Assembly (NCBI GenBank): GCA_964409245.1
Contig: CAYPCQ010000018.1
Location: 1 to 64,000, forward strand
Length of the DNA: 64,000 nt
Source: CAIMWS01 sp964409245
GTDB taxonomy: Bacteria > Verrucomicrobiota > Verrucomicrobiia > Limisphaerales > UBA1319
Reading direction: 5' to 3'
Made by a program: the position numbers and the translations under genes
The notes under the pieces: generated by a model
The model's database searches: none
What the model was told of the DNA's origin: nothing
What the model saw: only the letters and a program-made list of their open reading frames with translations
In this document: positions 27,175 to 35,272 of the stretch, one piece after another
Numbering within the stretch: position 1 is the stretch's first letter
Layout: the number at the start of each line of letters is the position of its first letter

Positions 27175-27212
27175 CCCCTTGCGGGGATTTTTTCTTGCGG
27201 CATCCTTGCCGC
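27175..27212 (-). promoter_or_regulatory. Two leader hairpins in the flagellin 5' untranslated region
   Basis: On the minus strand, GCGGCAAGGATGCCGC (27212-27197) and CCCCGCAAGGGG (27186-27175) form two small stems just before the AGAAGGG ribosome-binding site. They could affect translation or mRNA stability. There is no T-run that would make either a terminator in this direction. Confidence 0.35.
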
Positions 27213-27286
27213 GTAGCAAACTTTGCTCCAAGGGCGTTCGCTTTACCCCGCTGGCTCTTTATGGTTGCCACCCACCTATGCCTATA

Positions 27287-27313
27287 TTATCGGCAGGCGG
27301 AGAAAAAACTTTA
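27287..27313 (-). promoter_or_regulatory. Sigma-28 (FliA-type) promoter of the flagellin gene
   Basis: Read on the minus strand: TAAAGTTT at 27313-27306, an 11-base spacer, GCCGATAA at 27294-27287. This is an exact match to the flagellar-class consensus TAAAGTTT-N11-GCCGATAA known from enteric bacteria. It lies about 130 bases upstream of the flagellin start codon. Confidence 0.88.
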
Positions 27314-27429
27314 CCGGCTTTTTAAAATTTGGGGTGCCAAAGAGCCTTCTCCTGGCCCAAAGGAGGGTGCATTCTGCTGATCGATGGACCACTGAAACCC
27401 ATCTATACCTTTGTAATAATCGGCTTGTG

Positions 27430-28326
27430 CTATAATCTCTGACCCGAAAGGCCGGCCTGTATGTCATCCAAAATTTCAACCAACCGACGCCCATACTCAA
27501 CGTAGGAGTTAAACTGATGCTCTTCGGAAGCTTTGATGGAAGCATCGTGGAATACCACCGCCAAGTGCGGTTCGATGGAAATCCCCCCCCCATACCCCCT
27601 GCCCAGCAAATCGGTGAGAATGCGCCGGACTTCGGCTTTGCCCTCCCCAGGATAAGTGTAAACCTCTTTCTGATCCTCAGCCCAATAAAGATCCTTCACA
27701 TGGACGTGAACGATGTGTTCACGGACATGATGGAAAAATTCCCAAGGATCCTGCTTGGGATAAGGCACTGGTTTGCTTCGGTCATTGTTGAAAACAGGAT
27801 TCCCGGTATCAAAAACGAGCTTTAACCCGGGAACGGCTTCAAGCAGTTTCAAGGTGAATGGCCATCCCATGCCGCCGTAGTTCATGCAATTTTCATGCAC
27901 TGGCTGCAATCCGGCATCCAGAAACATGGCGGTGATTTCCCGCAGACGCCGGAATCGCTCATCCTCCATCTGATCCTCGGTCTCGCGGATGGCGAAACTC
28001 ATGATGCGAATGAAACGCGAACCAAGGCGTTGCATCCGCGGGATGGCACGGCGCACCTCCGCCAGGGTAGGTTCAAAGGGCTGATCGATTTTTTTACCCC
28101 AATTGGCGATCGCAGAGCCAAAACAATACACCCCAATGCCGGCATTTTCCAAGGCTTGGGCAACGCACTCGAAGGCAGCATCGGGGATATCATGCAAATT
28201 CCCGGGCGGAAATCCAGGAGCTTGGATATTGCGCGCTTCAATGTATTTCCACCCGAGGGTTTTGGTGGCCCTGATTTGGGATTCCACTGCAACCCCAGCT
28301 TCGTCGGCAATACCCATCAAATACAT
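27430..28326 (-). CDS. Sugar phosphate isomerase/epimerase (TIM barrel)
   Basis: A 298-residue member of the AP endonuclease/xylose isomerase-like superfamily. Metal-binding features: VHENCMNYGG, LVFDTGNPV, VHVHVKDLY and the final SIEPHLAV glutamate. It follows the Gfo/Idh gene at 28390 by 63 bp on the same strand, a pairing common in sugar-catabolic loci. A run of nine C bases at 27583-27591 encodes glycines within GGGISIEPH and could mutate by slippage. The starting codon is MYLMGIAD; an alternative is four codons in. Confidence 0.82.
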   Translation of the reverse strand: MYLMGIADEAGVAVESQIRATKTLGWKYIEARNIQAPGFPPGNLHDIPDAAFECVAQALENAGIGVYCFGSAIANWGKKIDQPFEPTLAEVRRAIPRMQRLGSRFIRIMSFAIRETEDQMEDERFRRLREITAMFLDAGLQPVHENCMNYGGMGWPFTLKLLEAVPGLKLVFDTGNPVFNNDRSKPVPYPKQDPWEFFHHVREHIVHVHVKDLYWAEDQKEVYTYPGEGKAEVRRILTDLLGRGYGGGISIEPHLAVVFHDASIKASEEHQFNSYVEYGRRLVEILDDIQAGLSGQRL

Positions 28327-28389
28327 AAAAACCTTTCTTTCATTTTGAGGATCCCACCGCAGGGGATCGGAATTTACCCGTGATCGGGC

Positions 28390-29553
28390 TTACTTGGTGA
28401 ATGAACGTGTAAAATCCTCACCAGTCGCAGTCACCACTTTTTTCTCGAATTTCGAATCGGCGACCAACTGGAGCAATTTGGCTTCGTAAGCGGTGCCATC
28501 CAGAGGGAGGCTGATGGCTTTATCTACAAGTGAAGAATACAACATGGCGTTGGCCAGTTCGACACTCGCCACCCCTTCGCGGGCCGGAGCGATCAAAGGC
28601 ACTCCATCGAGGATGGAATCCACAAAATTTTGGGCGATTTCATGGTGCTGTGCACCGGAAGCATCGAAAGGCAGTTCGATATTCCATACCTCGGGTTTGG
28701 CAAAGCCAGCTTTGGCAGTGCGGCCGAATTCCCGCATGGACACTTCGTTGCGAGTAAAGCATAGCTTGTTCTGCTCCAGAACAAGGCGGCCTCGGTCACC
28801 AGCAATTTCCAACCGGTTGGTGCCCGGAGCCTCGCCCGTGGAAGTAATGAAGACGCCGGTCGCCCCATTAGCATATTCCCAATAGGCGGTCACATTGTCC
28901 TCCACTTCGATATTATGATAGCGGCCCAACTGGCAGTAACCTCGCACTTTGGCAGGCATGCCACAGAACCATTGCAGCAAATCGAGATTATGCGGGCATT
29001 GGTTCAGCAGCACGCCCCCCCCCTCCCCCTTCCAGGTGGCACGCCAACCACCGCTGGAATAATACGCTTCCGTGCGAAACCAATCCGTGATGGTCCAATT
29101 AAACCGGACAATCTCTCCCAAATCCCCTTGTTGGATCAGGTTCCGGATCTTTTTATAGCGAGCATCAGTTCGGAGTTGAAACATCGCAGCAAACACCAGC
29201 TTGGAATCGGTATGAGCGGCAAGCAAACGCTCGCAATCTGCCTTGTGCACCGATATTGGCTTTTCGACCAGCACATGCAAACCGCGCTGCAAAGCCAGAA
29301 TGCCAAGGCTCGTGTGCAAATAGTGCGGCGTGGCAATCACGATGGCGTCGATCAAGCCACTGTGAATCATCTCTTCGGCTGAACCGAAGGTTTTGACTTG
29401 GTTTTGGAATGGTTCCAAGTTGGTGGGAATGGCATCACTGACCGCCGTCAACTCACAGCGGGCCACTTTCTTATTAAGCAGGTAGGCGGCATGGAATTTA
29501 CCCATGTTGCCCATGCCCACTATTCCCAGGCGAATCTTATTCAGTTCACTCAT
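28390..29553 (-). CDS. Gfo/Idh/MocA family NAD(P)-dependent oxidoreductase
   Basis: A 387-residue enzyme, cytoplasmic. Rossmann motif GIVGMGNMGKFHA at the N-terminus and the EKP motif VEKPIS at about residue 100 are both present. The start at 29553 (MSELNKIRLG) is selected because it begins the fold; the frame runs 46 codons further upstream into the glnB regulatory region. A run of nine C bases at 29015-29023 encodes part of a Gly stretch in EGGGVLLNQ. It precedes a TIM-barrel isomerase gene (27430). Substrate unknown; inositol-type or hexose substrates are typical. Confidence 0.86.
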   Translation of the reverse strand: MSELNKIRLGIVGMGNMGKFHAAYLLNKKVARCELTAVSDAIPTNLEPFQNQVKTFGSAEEMIHSGLIDAIVIATPHYLHTSLGILALQRGLHVLVEKPISVHKADCERLLAAHTDSKLVFAAMFQLRTDARYKKIRNLIQQGDLGEIVRFNWTITDWFRTEAYYSSGGWRATWKGEGGGVLLNQCPHNLDLLQWFCGMPAKVRGYCQLGRYHNIEVEDNVTAYWEYANGATGVFITSTGEAPGTNRLEIAGDRGRLVLEQNKLCFTRNEVSMREFGRTAKAGFAKPEVWNIELPFDASGAQHHEIAQNFVDSILDGVPLIAPAREGVASVELANAMLYSSLVDKAISLPLDGTAYEAKLLQLVADSKFEKKVVTATGEDFTRSFTK

Positions 29554-29652
29554 TGTATTGCCGTTTTTCTCCAACCCACTAGGGGGGAAATTATCAGCTT
29601 CCCGATGCGCCACGGGCAAGCCTTTTCTATCTGCTCCACCCCATGTGGCAAT

Positions 29653-29667
29653 AGGCACGGTTTTGGC
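29653..29667 (+). promoter_or_regulatory. Candidate sigma-54 promoter of glnB
   Basis: AGGCAC, a 5-base spacer, then TGGC at 29653-29667 resembles TGGCAC-N5-TTGC, with the invariant GG and GC in the right spacing and two mismatches elsewhere. It would place the start of transcription near 29679, 60 bases before the glnB start codon. PII genes are often sigma-54 dependent, which raises the prior, but the match is imperfect. Confidence 0.33.
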
Positions 29668-29738
29668 GCGGTTTTGGGATGTGTTTGCCATTTACATCCC
29701 AATGCCCGTTGTTACGATCTCCTTCAGAAAGATCCACC

Positions 29739-30077
29739 ATGAAAAAAATTGAAGCTATCATTAAGCCTTTCAAACTCGAGGACGTCAAAGAGGGGCTTGC
29801 CGGTTTGGGCATTGAGGGTATGACGGTCAGCGAGGTGAAGGGATTCGGACGCCAAAAAGGCCACACTGAAATTTACCGGGGCAGCGAATACACCGTGGAT
29901 TTTCTGCCCAAAATCAAAATTGAATTGGTCGTGGCGGAAAATATCGTTCAACCAGCCACGGAAGCGATCATTAAAGCCGCTAAAACCGGCAAAATCGGTG
30001 ATGGGAAGGTTTTTGTCAGCAGCATCGAAAACGTGATCCGGATTCGCACTGGGGAAACCGGCGAAGCAGCGGTTTGA
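29739..30077 (+). CDS. glnB: Nitrogen regulatory protein P-II
   Basis: Trimeric PII signal protein that senses 2-oxoglutarate, ATP/ADP and glutamine status and controls glutamine synthetase, ammonium transport or NtrB. The 112-residue length is typical. MKKIEAIIKPFKLEDVKEGL begins the family and the T-loop contains YRGSEYTV with the uridylylation tyrosine at position 51. The C-terminal RIRTGETGE is also a family signature. The start at 29739 is chosen because upstream frame residues do not resemble the family. No amtB, glnA or glnD is beside it, so glnB versus glnK cannot be decided by context. Confidence 0.93.
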   Translation: MKKIEAIIKPFKLEDVKEGLAGLGIEGMTVSEVKGFGRQKGHTEIYRGSEYTVDFLPKIKIELVVAENIVQPATEAIIKAAKTGKIGDGKVFVSSIENVIRIRTGETGEAAV

Positions 30078-30249
30078 TTCAACCATCGGCCAGCGTGATC
30101 CTGAACTTTGCGGTTATCATTGCAGCCCAAACACTTGCAGGTTTTTAGGCCGCAATTTGAGCCGTGATTTTGCTTTAAAACCGAAGTTATTGGGCCTCCT
30201 GCTGAGCCTTTTGATGCACAGTCATTCACAACTCCAGTTACGAGGTGGC

Positions 30250-30269
30250 GGTCGAAATGATTTTCGACC
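30250..30269. repeat. Perfect 8-bp inverted repeat
   Basis: GGTCGAAA and TTTCGACC (30250-30257 and 30262-30269) flank a TGAT loop. No T-run follows on the plus strand. It could be a regulatory or origin hairpin; no assignment is made. Confidence 0.4.
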
Positions 30270-30316
30270 ACTTCCTAATGTGTTGAGCATGGGCATTTTG
30301 CGTGAGAAATCCAGCC

Positions 30317-30325
30317 TGTGAATAA
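30317..30325 (-). promoter_or_regulatory. DnaA box
   Basis: Reverse-strand TTATTCACA, an exact match to the TTATNCACA consensus. A one-mismatch copy, TTATTCGCA, follows at 30328-30336, giving two boxes in 20 bp. Confidence 0.6.
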
Positions 30326-30597
30326 CTTGCGAATAACTGTTAACATGTTGTGCTGGTCAGGATGCGCATCTTCGCTTAGAAATTATCTCCGCGACCTGGA
30401 TCGGCAAACCAAACAAAAATCTAAGGGCGCGGATCTTTTAGGTTTTAGGGTTTTATAAGTTATTTAATGAGAGTCTGTTATAAATATGGGATGCAATTTT
30501 TTCCCGGTGTCAAGCCAGCGGAAGATGGATTCATTGAGGGCATCAAGCCACGCCAAAAGGCTCTGGATGAGGATGTTGCGATCAGGCGAAACGGTTT

Positions 30598-30606
30598 AGT
30601 GAATAA
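30598..30606 (-). promoter_or_regulatory. DnaA box, near-consensus, next to dnaA start
   Basis: Reverse-strand TTATTCACT, 8 of 9 bases matching TTATNCACA. It lies about 26 bases before the dnaA start codon, a position that would allow autoregulation of dnaA. Confidence 0.4.
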
Positions 30607-30632
30607 CCTGCTAAATTAAAGGTGATTTCCCG

Positions 30633-32003
30633 ATGGAAAACACAGCGGCAAAAACTTGGAACCAGGCACTGGAAATCTTGCGGGGAAAACTAAACCCGGA
30701 AATTTTTAAGCTTTGGTTTGCGGCAATACAAGCCTCCAACCCGGGCAACGGGGTCATTCGCCTTCATGTGCCAGATGATTTCAGCATCGTCTGGTTGAAG
30801 GATAATTACCTCGATTTGATCCAAAACACGTTGATGCATGTGTCGGGCCAGACTTGGGATGTGCAGTTTCAAGCAGGTTCGATGCCCGTTCCAACCATTC
30901 AGGCCAATCCGGTGCTAAAGAAGGAAAAGGCCCGTCCGCGCACGAAGGATGCTTCCCTTGGCGGCCATAATGGGACTCCCGATGCCTCTTTCAATCCTCG
31001 TTATACTTTCGAGAACTTCGTGGTGGGCAGCAATAACAACTTCGCCCATGCTGCCGCCCTGGCCGTGGCTCAAGGCCCGGGCAAATCCTACAATCCACTC
31101 TTTTTATACGGCGGAGTCGGCTTGGGGAAAACCCACTTGCTCCACGCCATTGGCCAGCATGTGCTGCAAACCGTCAAAGGTTCGCACGTTGCTTTTTTAT
31201 CTTCGGAGAAATTTACCAACGAATACATCGATGCCATTCAAAACAGCCAACTGATGCGGTTCCGCAAGAAATACCGCATGATGGACTTGCTGCTAATCGA
31301 TGATATCCAATTCCTGGCAGGTAAGGAGCGTATTCAAGAAGAGTTCTTTCACACGTTTAATGCCCTTCACGAAAACCACAAGCAGATCGTGCTCACTTGT
31401 GATCGGCCGGCCAGCGAAATCCAAAACCTGGAGCATCGGCTCGTCTCGCGCTTTGAGTGGGGCTTGGTGACGGACATGCAACCACCCGATGTGGAAACCC
31501 GCATGGCCATTCTCCGGAAAAAAGCAAATTCCATGGGAGTTGAGCTTCCACCGGAAATACTCCAATTCATTGCGGATCGTATTCGCTCGAATGTCCGGCG
31601 TTTGGAAGGCGCCCTCATTCGGGTTAGCACTTATACATCCTTAAATGGCAAGAAACCCACGTTGGAGTTGGCCGAAAGCTTATTGCGTGAACTGCTCCAT
31701 GAGGAGGGCCGCACGGCCATCACTATTGAACTGATTCAGAAGCGGGTGGCCGACTATTTCGATATCCGCCTGGCGGATATGGCCAGCAAGCGGCGGCCGG
31801 AAAACATCGCCTTTCCCCGCCAGATTGCCATGTATTTGGCACGCCAGCTCACTGGCAGTTCCTTGAATGAAATCGGCGAAGCCTTTGGCGGACGTGATCA
31901 TGGCACCGTAATCCATGCCTGCCGGTTGGTGAAGGACCGAATGGAGGTCGATCCAAATGTCCGGCAAACGGTTGGATTCCTTGAAAAACAACTGGTGCGC
32001 TGA
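30633..32003 (+). CDS. dnaA: Chromosomal replication initiator protein DnaA
   Basis: AAA+ protein that binds DnaA boxes and opens the origin. The 456-residue length is typical. The Walker A motif is GGVGLGKTHL, the Walker B region is LLLIDDIQFLAGKE, and the C-terminal helix-turn-helix signature is GGRDHGTVIHACR, with the box-contacting residues. The N-terminal helical domain begins WNQALEILRGKLNPEIFKLW. A GGTGAT ribosome-binding site lies 6 bases upstream of the ATG at 30633. The gene is not beside dnaN or recF here, so the classic dnaA-dnaN arrangement is broken. The candidate origin is directly upstream. Confidence 0.97.
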   Translation: MENTAAKTWNQALEILRGKLNPEIFKLWFAAIQASNPGNGVIRLHVPDDFSIVWLKDNYLDLIQNTLMHVSGQTWDVQFQAGSMPVPTIQANPVLKKEKARPRTKDASLGGHNGTPDASFNPRYTFENFVVGSNNNFAHAAALAVAQGPGKSYNPLFLYGGVGLGKTHLLHAIGQHVLQTVKGSHVAFLSSEKFTNEYIDAIQNSQLMRFRKKYRMMDLLLIDDIQFLAGKERIQEEFFHTFNALHENHKQIVLTCDRPASEIQNLEHRLVSRFEWGLVTDMQPPDVETRMAILRKKANSMGVELPPEILQFIADRIRSNVRRLEGALIRVSTYTSLNGKKPTLELAESLLRELLHEEGRTAITIELIQKRVADYFDIRLADMASKRRPENIAFPRQIAMYLARQLTGSSLNEIGEAFGGRDHGTVIHACRLVKDRMEVDPNVRQTVGFLEKQLVR

Positions 32004-32050
32004 GGCTTTCAGCAGGCCATTGGCCGCCATATGAACCGGGCCGGCAATAA

Positions 32051-33043
32051 TTGACTATGGCTGCCATCGAAGTCCACCAGCTCAGCAAAGTTTTTCGCCA
32101 ATACAAAAAGGAACCTGGCTTGGCGGGTGCCATCCGTGGGCTTTGGCGGCGGCGCTACGAATCAATTCCCGCCGTTAACGAAATCCGATTTGCCATTGAA
32201 AGGGGTGAATTCGTCGGTTTTTTGGGGCCCAATGGTGCCGGGAAAACTACCACCTTGAAAATGCTGGCTGGCCTGCTCTTTCCTTCCTCCGGCTCGGCCC
32301 GCGTGCTGGGATTCGTGCCTTGGGAGCGCGCCGATGCCTACCGCCGCCAATTTTCCTTGCTGCTGGGCCAAAAAAACCAGCTATGGTGGGATCTGCCCGC
32401 CCGTGAATCGTTGGAGTTGAACAGCAAAATCTACGGCCTGTCACCTGAGGTTTTTGCCAAAACCTTGGATGAATTAACCGCTCTGCTGAATGTGGCTGAT
32501 AAGCTGAATGTCATGGTGCGGGAGTTGTCCTTGGGCGAGCGTATGAAGTTTGAACTGATCGCCGCCCTGCTCCACCGTCCCCAAGTCCTGCTGCTGGATG
32601 AACCTACCATTGGTTTGGATGTTATCTCCCAAAAAGTGATCCGGGATTTTTTAAAACATCATAATTCACAGCATGGCACCACGATTTTGCTCACCAGCCA
32701 TTATATGGCCGACATCGCTGAATTATGCCCGCGAGTCATCATCATTGACCATGGCCGGATCTTTTTCGATGGACAATTAACGGATGTCGTGGACCGTTTT
32801 GCGGATTTCAAACTCGTGACGATTCAGTTGGCCGCCGAGCAATCCACCACCGCCGGCAAGCTTCTGGAATATGGTGAAGTGGTTGAAAACGGCCCTAATT
32901 GGTATAAAATCAAGGTGAAACGCGAAAAGGTGGTTTCCGCCTGCAAAGCCTGGCTGGACCTGTTGCCAATCCAGGATTTGGATATTCAGGAAATCCCTAT
33001 TGAAGACGTCATCCGGCGAATTTTTGCGCAAGCCGTGAAGTGA
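32051..33043 (+). CDS. ABC transporter ATP-binding protein (ABC-2 type)
   Basis: A 330-residue ATPase. The Walker A loop is GPNGAGKTTT, the Walker B is VLLLDEPTIGLD, and the signature loop is LSLGERMKFE. A C-terminal accessory region of about 90 residues follows. This layout matches the ATPase of ABC-2 exporters such as those for drugs or polysaccharides. No membrane permease gene is next to it, so it would have to work with one encoded elsewhere. It lies 47 bp after dnaA. Two in-frame ATGs (32051 and 32057) are possible starts. Confidence 0.87.
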   Translation: MTMAAIEVHQLSKVFRQYKKEPGLAGAIRGLWRRRYESIPAVNEIRFAIERGEFVGFLGPNGAGKTTTLKMLAGLLFPSSGSARVLGFVPWERADAYRRQFSLLLGQKNQLWWDLPARESLELNSKIYGLSPEVFAKTLDELTALLNVADKLNVMVRELSLGERMKFELIAALLHRPQVLLLDEPTIGLDVISQKVIRDFLKHHNSQHGTTILLTSHYMADIAELCPRVIIIDHGRIFFDGQLTDVVDRFADFKLVTIQLAAEQSTTAGKLLEYGEVVENGPNWYKIKVKREKVVSACKAWLDLLPIQDLDIQEIPIEDVIRRIFAQAVK

Positions 33044-33073
33044 GTCATGAGCATCCCCTTCCGGGATCTGTAA

Positions 33074-35272
33074 ATGACGAGCCGATTAGGGGATGGACGG
33101 CCAAACCAATGTTTTGTAAGGATCATGGTGTTTAGCATGCATGGTATAACTGAGCATTTTACGCGATTGGACCAGCAGGGTCGGGGCCGCAGGTCGGCTG
33201 GCATAAGCTCGCCTTCAATCCGCCAATTGGCCTGGGAATTGGCTGGCTGCCTTTGGTTTGGACTTTTCGGAGTAATCCTGTGGACGCCTCAGCCCGCCGT
33301 TGCGGCCCTGCCCATCACCAGCCAGCGCCAGGTGGTTTTGGCCGCCATGCAGGCCCGCCCGGATGATCCCTGGCCCCGCAGCCAGGGCCACGCCATCCTG
33401 GCTTGGCCGGGCAGCCCGGAAAACCTGAAGGCCTACCATGAACCAGGCGGAAGTTTCAGCCCGGCCATAGGCAGCTTTGGCATTTCGTTCTGGGTCACCG
33501 ACGAAGCCGGATCCACTGTGGCCACCAGCGACCAATTCCCCACGAATCAAATCCAGCAAAGCTGGCGATTCGCCAATCCCCGCACCATTCCCGCCATTGC
33601 CACTGAAACACCTTATTATTCCACCACTTGGAGTGGCATCGTGCCAGGAACTTGGAACCTGCATTTCCAATCCAAAACCAACGCCAATGCCAGGTATTGG
33701 CTGGTTATACGCAGCGTAGGGCCGGCCGGCGCTCCCATATCCGCTTTGGAATGGAATGGCCGCCAATTGACCGTCAGTAGCCGGTGGATTATTACCAGTG
33801 ATCGGCCATTGACCTTGCATGCCTTGGGCCATGAGGGTGATTCCGGATGGACCAAAAGCCAAAACCAAAACCGCCAATGGCGTGCCGCTGATGGTTGGTG
33901 TTTTGCGCGGTTGAGTCTTCCCGTCTCCCAGGACGCCAAAATCCAGGTCCGAGACCTTGGCCCCATTCCCCCCCCATCCTTGGTTTTATCCACGGTGCAG
34001 CCCCGGTTGGAATTATCGCTGCCGGATGAACGCTTCGCCGCCTGCCTGAATGCCCAGGTCAGCCAAATACTCATGTCGCTGGTAGGTCGCGAAAGCCGCT
34101 CCGGCGATCCAGCGTATTTCCCGGTTTGCTCCTTGCGGGATGGCGCATACATTGTTTCCGCCTTGGCTGGCGCGGGCGTTCTTGATGCGGCCAGGCAATT
34201 GGCCACGGGCTTGGTGGAGCGTGACTTTTTTGGCCCCACTGGCAGCGATGCCGACGCTCCTGGTTTAGCCATTTGGGCGATCTCAGAATTAACCTCTCGC
34301 CTGCGTGATCCCGCTTTGGATCAGCTTTTATGGCCTAGTGTGGCACGTAAGGCAGCCTTGATCCAGGAGATGCAATCCGCCACCTGGCCGATCTTCAAAC
34401 GGGCCGGATCACCAGTTTTTCCCAAGCATGCCCGCCGCCCCGATATTGAGTTGGTATGCGAACCATCGGATGGCCGATCGATCATGGGGAAAGTGGAGTG
34501 GAAACGCCCCGTGCTTTACAACAATAGCGTAGCGTATTTGGGATACCTCCGCGCGGCTGAAATGGCGTTCCGGGTTGGGGATCCTTTAAGCGCCCAAAAC
34601 TGGCGCAACCGGGCCGCCGAATTACGCCAGGGCTGGCAGGCCGGAATACAAATGCCGGCGGCCATCGAACCCCGCACCTACACCTTTTCCCTCTGGCCTG
34701 CCGGAATTCCATCCAACCTGGACACTTTTGTTTACAATTTGCAGAGCCGCTGGACCCAAGCCCGTGATGCTCAAGGCAAGTTTCGGGCCCATCCTTTTTG
34801 GCCTTCGATGGACCTGGCAGAAACCCATCAGTGGCTGCTCTTGGGCCGCCCCCAGTTTGCCATGTCCACGGTGGAGTGGTTTTGGAAGAATCAAGCTTCT
34901 CCCGGTCTCTACACTTGGTGGGAAGGCGATGGAGAAGACGACGTATTTCCCTTTTGGCAACGCTGCCGCGGCTGGGTCAAACCCGACTTGATCACCCCTC
35001 ATTATGGAGTTGCCGCCCAGATGGTTCTGCTGCAATTGGACATCCTCGCTTATGTGGATGAAAGGGGGCCGGAACCGGTACTGGTTGTGGGCGCTGGCAT
35101 TCCCACTCAGTGGATTGAAAAACCGCTTCGAGTTCGCGGCCTGGCCACCCGCGCCGGTTTGGTGGAGTGGGCTTGGGCCAATGGTGTAATGAAAGTCAAT
35201 ATCCTTGGCAAACGCATTCCGGTTCGTTTAGGAGCCAATTTCCCCCCGAACGCCATGATTCGCCTGTTTTAG
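33074..35272 (+). CDS. Secreted protein, possibly six-hairpin glycosidase-like toroid
   Basis: A 732-residue protein with an N-terminal hydrophobic segment (about residues 50-80, WFGLFGVILW and PAVAALP) that looks like an export signal; the true start may be further in, for example at MVFSMHGIT near 33125. The first half is beta-rich. The second half contains helical features with conserved aromatics: CSLRDGAYIVSALAGAG and WWEGDGEDDVFPFW, recalling alpha/alpha-toroid enzymes such as glycoside hydrolases, but this is only a weak resemblance. Eight C bases at 33968-33975 encode prolines. It lies 30 bp after the ABC ATPase gene. The stop overlaps the end of the convergent STAS gene by 4 bp. Confidence 0.55.
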   Translation: MTSRLGDGRPNQCFVRIMVFSMHGITEHFTRLDQQGRGRRSAGISSPSIRQLAWELAGCLWFGLFGVILWTPQPAVAALPITSQRQVVLAAMQARPDDPWPRSQGHAILAWPGSPENLKAYHEPGGSFSPAIGSFGISFWVTDEAGSTVATSDQFPTNQIQQSWRFANPRTIPAIATETPYYSTTWSGIVPGTWNLHFQSKTNANARYWLVIRSVGPAGAPISALEWNGRQLTVSSRWIITSDRPLTLHALGHEGDSGWTKSQNQNRQWRAADGWCFARLSLPVSQDAKIQVRDLGPIPPPSLVLSTVQPRLELSLPDERFAACLNAQVSQILMSLVGRESRSGDPAYFPVCSLRDGAYIVSALAGAGVLDAARQLATGLVERDFFGPTGSDADAPGLAIWAISELTSRLRDPALDQLLWPSVARKAALIQEMQSATWPIFKRAGSPVFPKHARRPDIELVCEPSDGRSIMGKVEWKRPVLYNNSVAYLGYLRAAEMAFRVGDPLSAQNWRNRAAELRQGWQAGIQMPAAIEPRTYTFSLWPAGIPSNLDTFVYNLQSRWTQARDAQGKFRAHPFWPSMDLAETHQWLLLGRPQFAMSTVEWFWKNQASPGLYTWWEGDGEDDVFPFWQRCRGWVKPDLITPHYGVAAQMVLLQLDILAYVDERGPEPVLVVGAGIPTQWIEKPLRVRGLATRAGLVEWAWANGVMKVNILGKRIPVRLGANFPPNAMIRLF

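Larger units (their letters stand above)
27155..27429. other. Leader and upstream region of the flagellin pseudogene
   Basis: Carries the sigma-28 promoter (27287-27313) and a leader of about 126 bases. Two tight hairpins occur on the minus strand: GCGGCA-AGGA-TGCCGC (27197-27212) and CCCC-GCAA-GGGG (27175-27186), the second with a GNRA-type loop close to the ribosome-binding site. No gene is seen. Confidence 0.6.
30078..30632. other. Non-coding region between glnB and dnaA, candidate replication origin
   Basis: This 555-bp stretch has no convincing gene. It holds a DnaA box matching TTATTCACA exactly (30317-30325, minus), near-copies at 30328-30336 and 30598-30606, a possible diverged copy at 30222-30230, a TGTTAACA palindrome at 30338-30345 and an AT-rich segment at about 30430-30500. 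Position directly upstream of dnaA is a common origin location. Confidence 0.5.
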
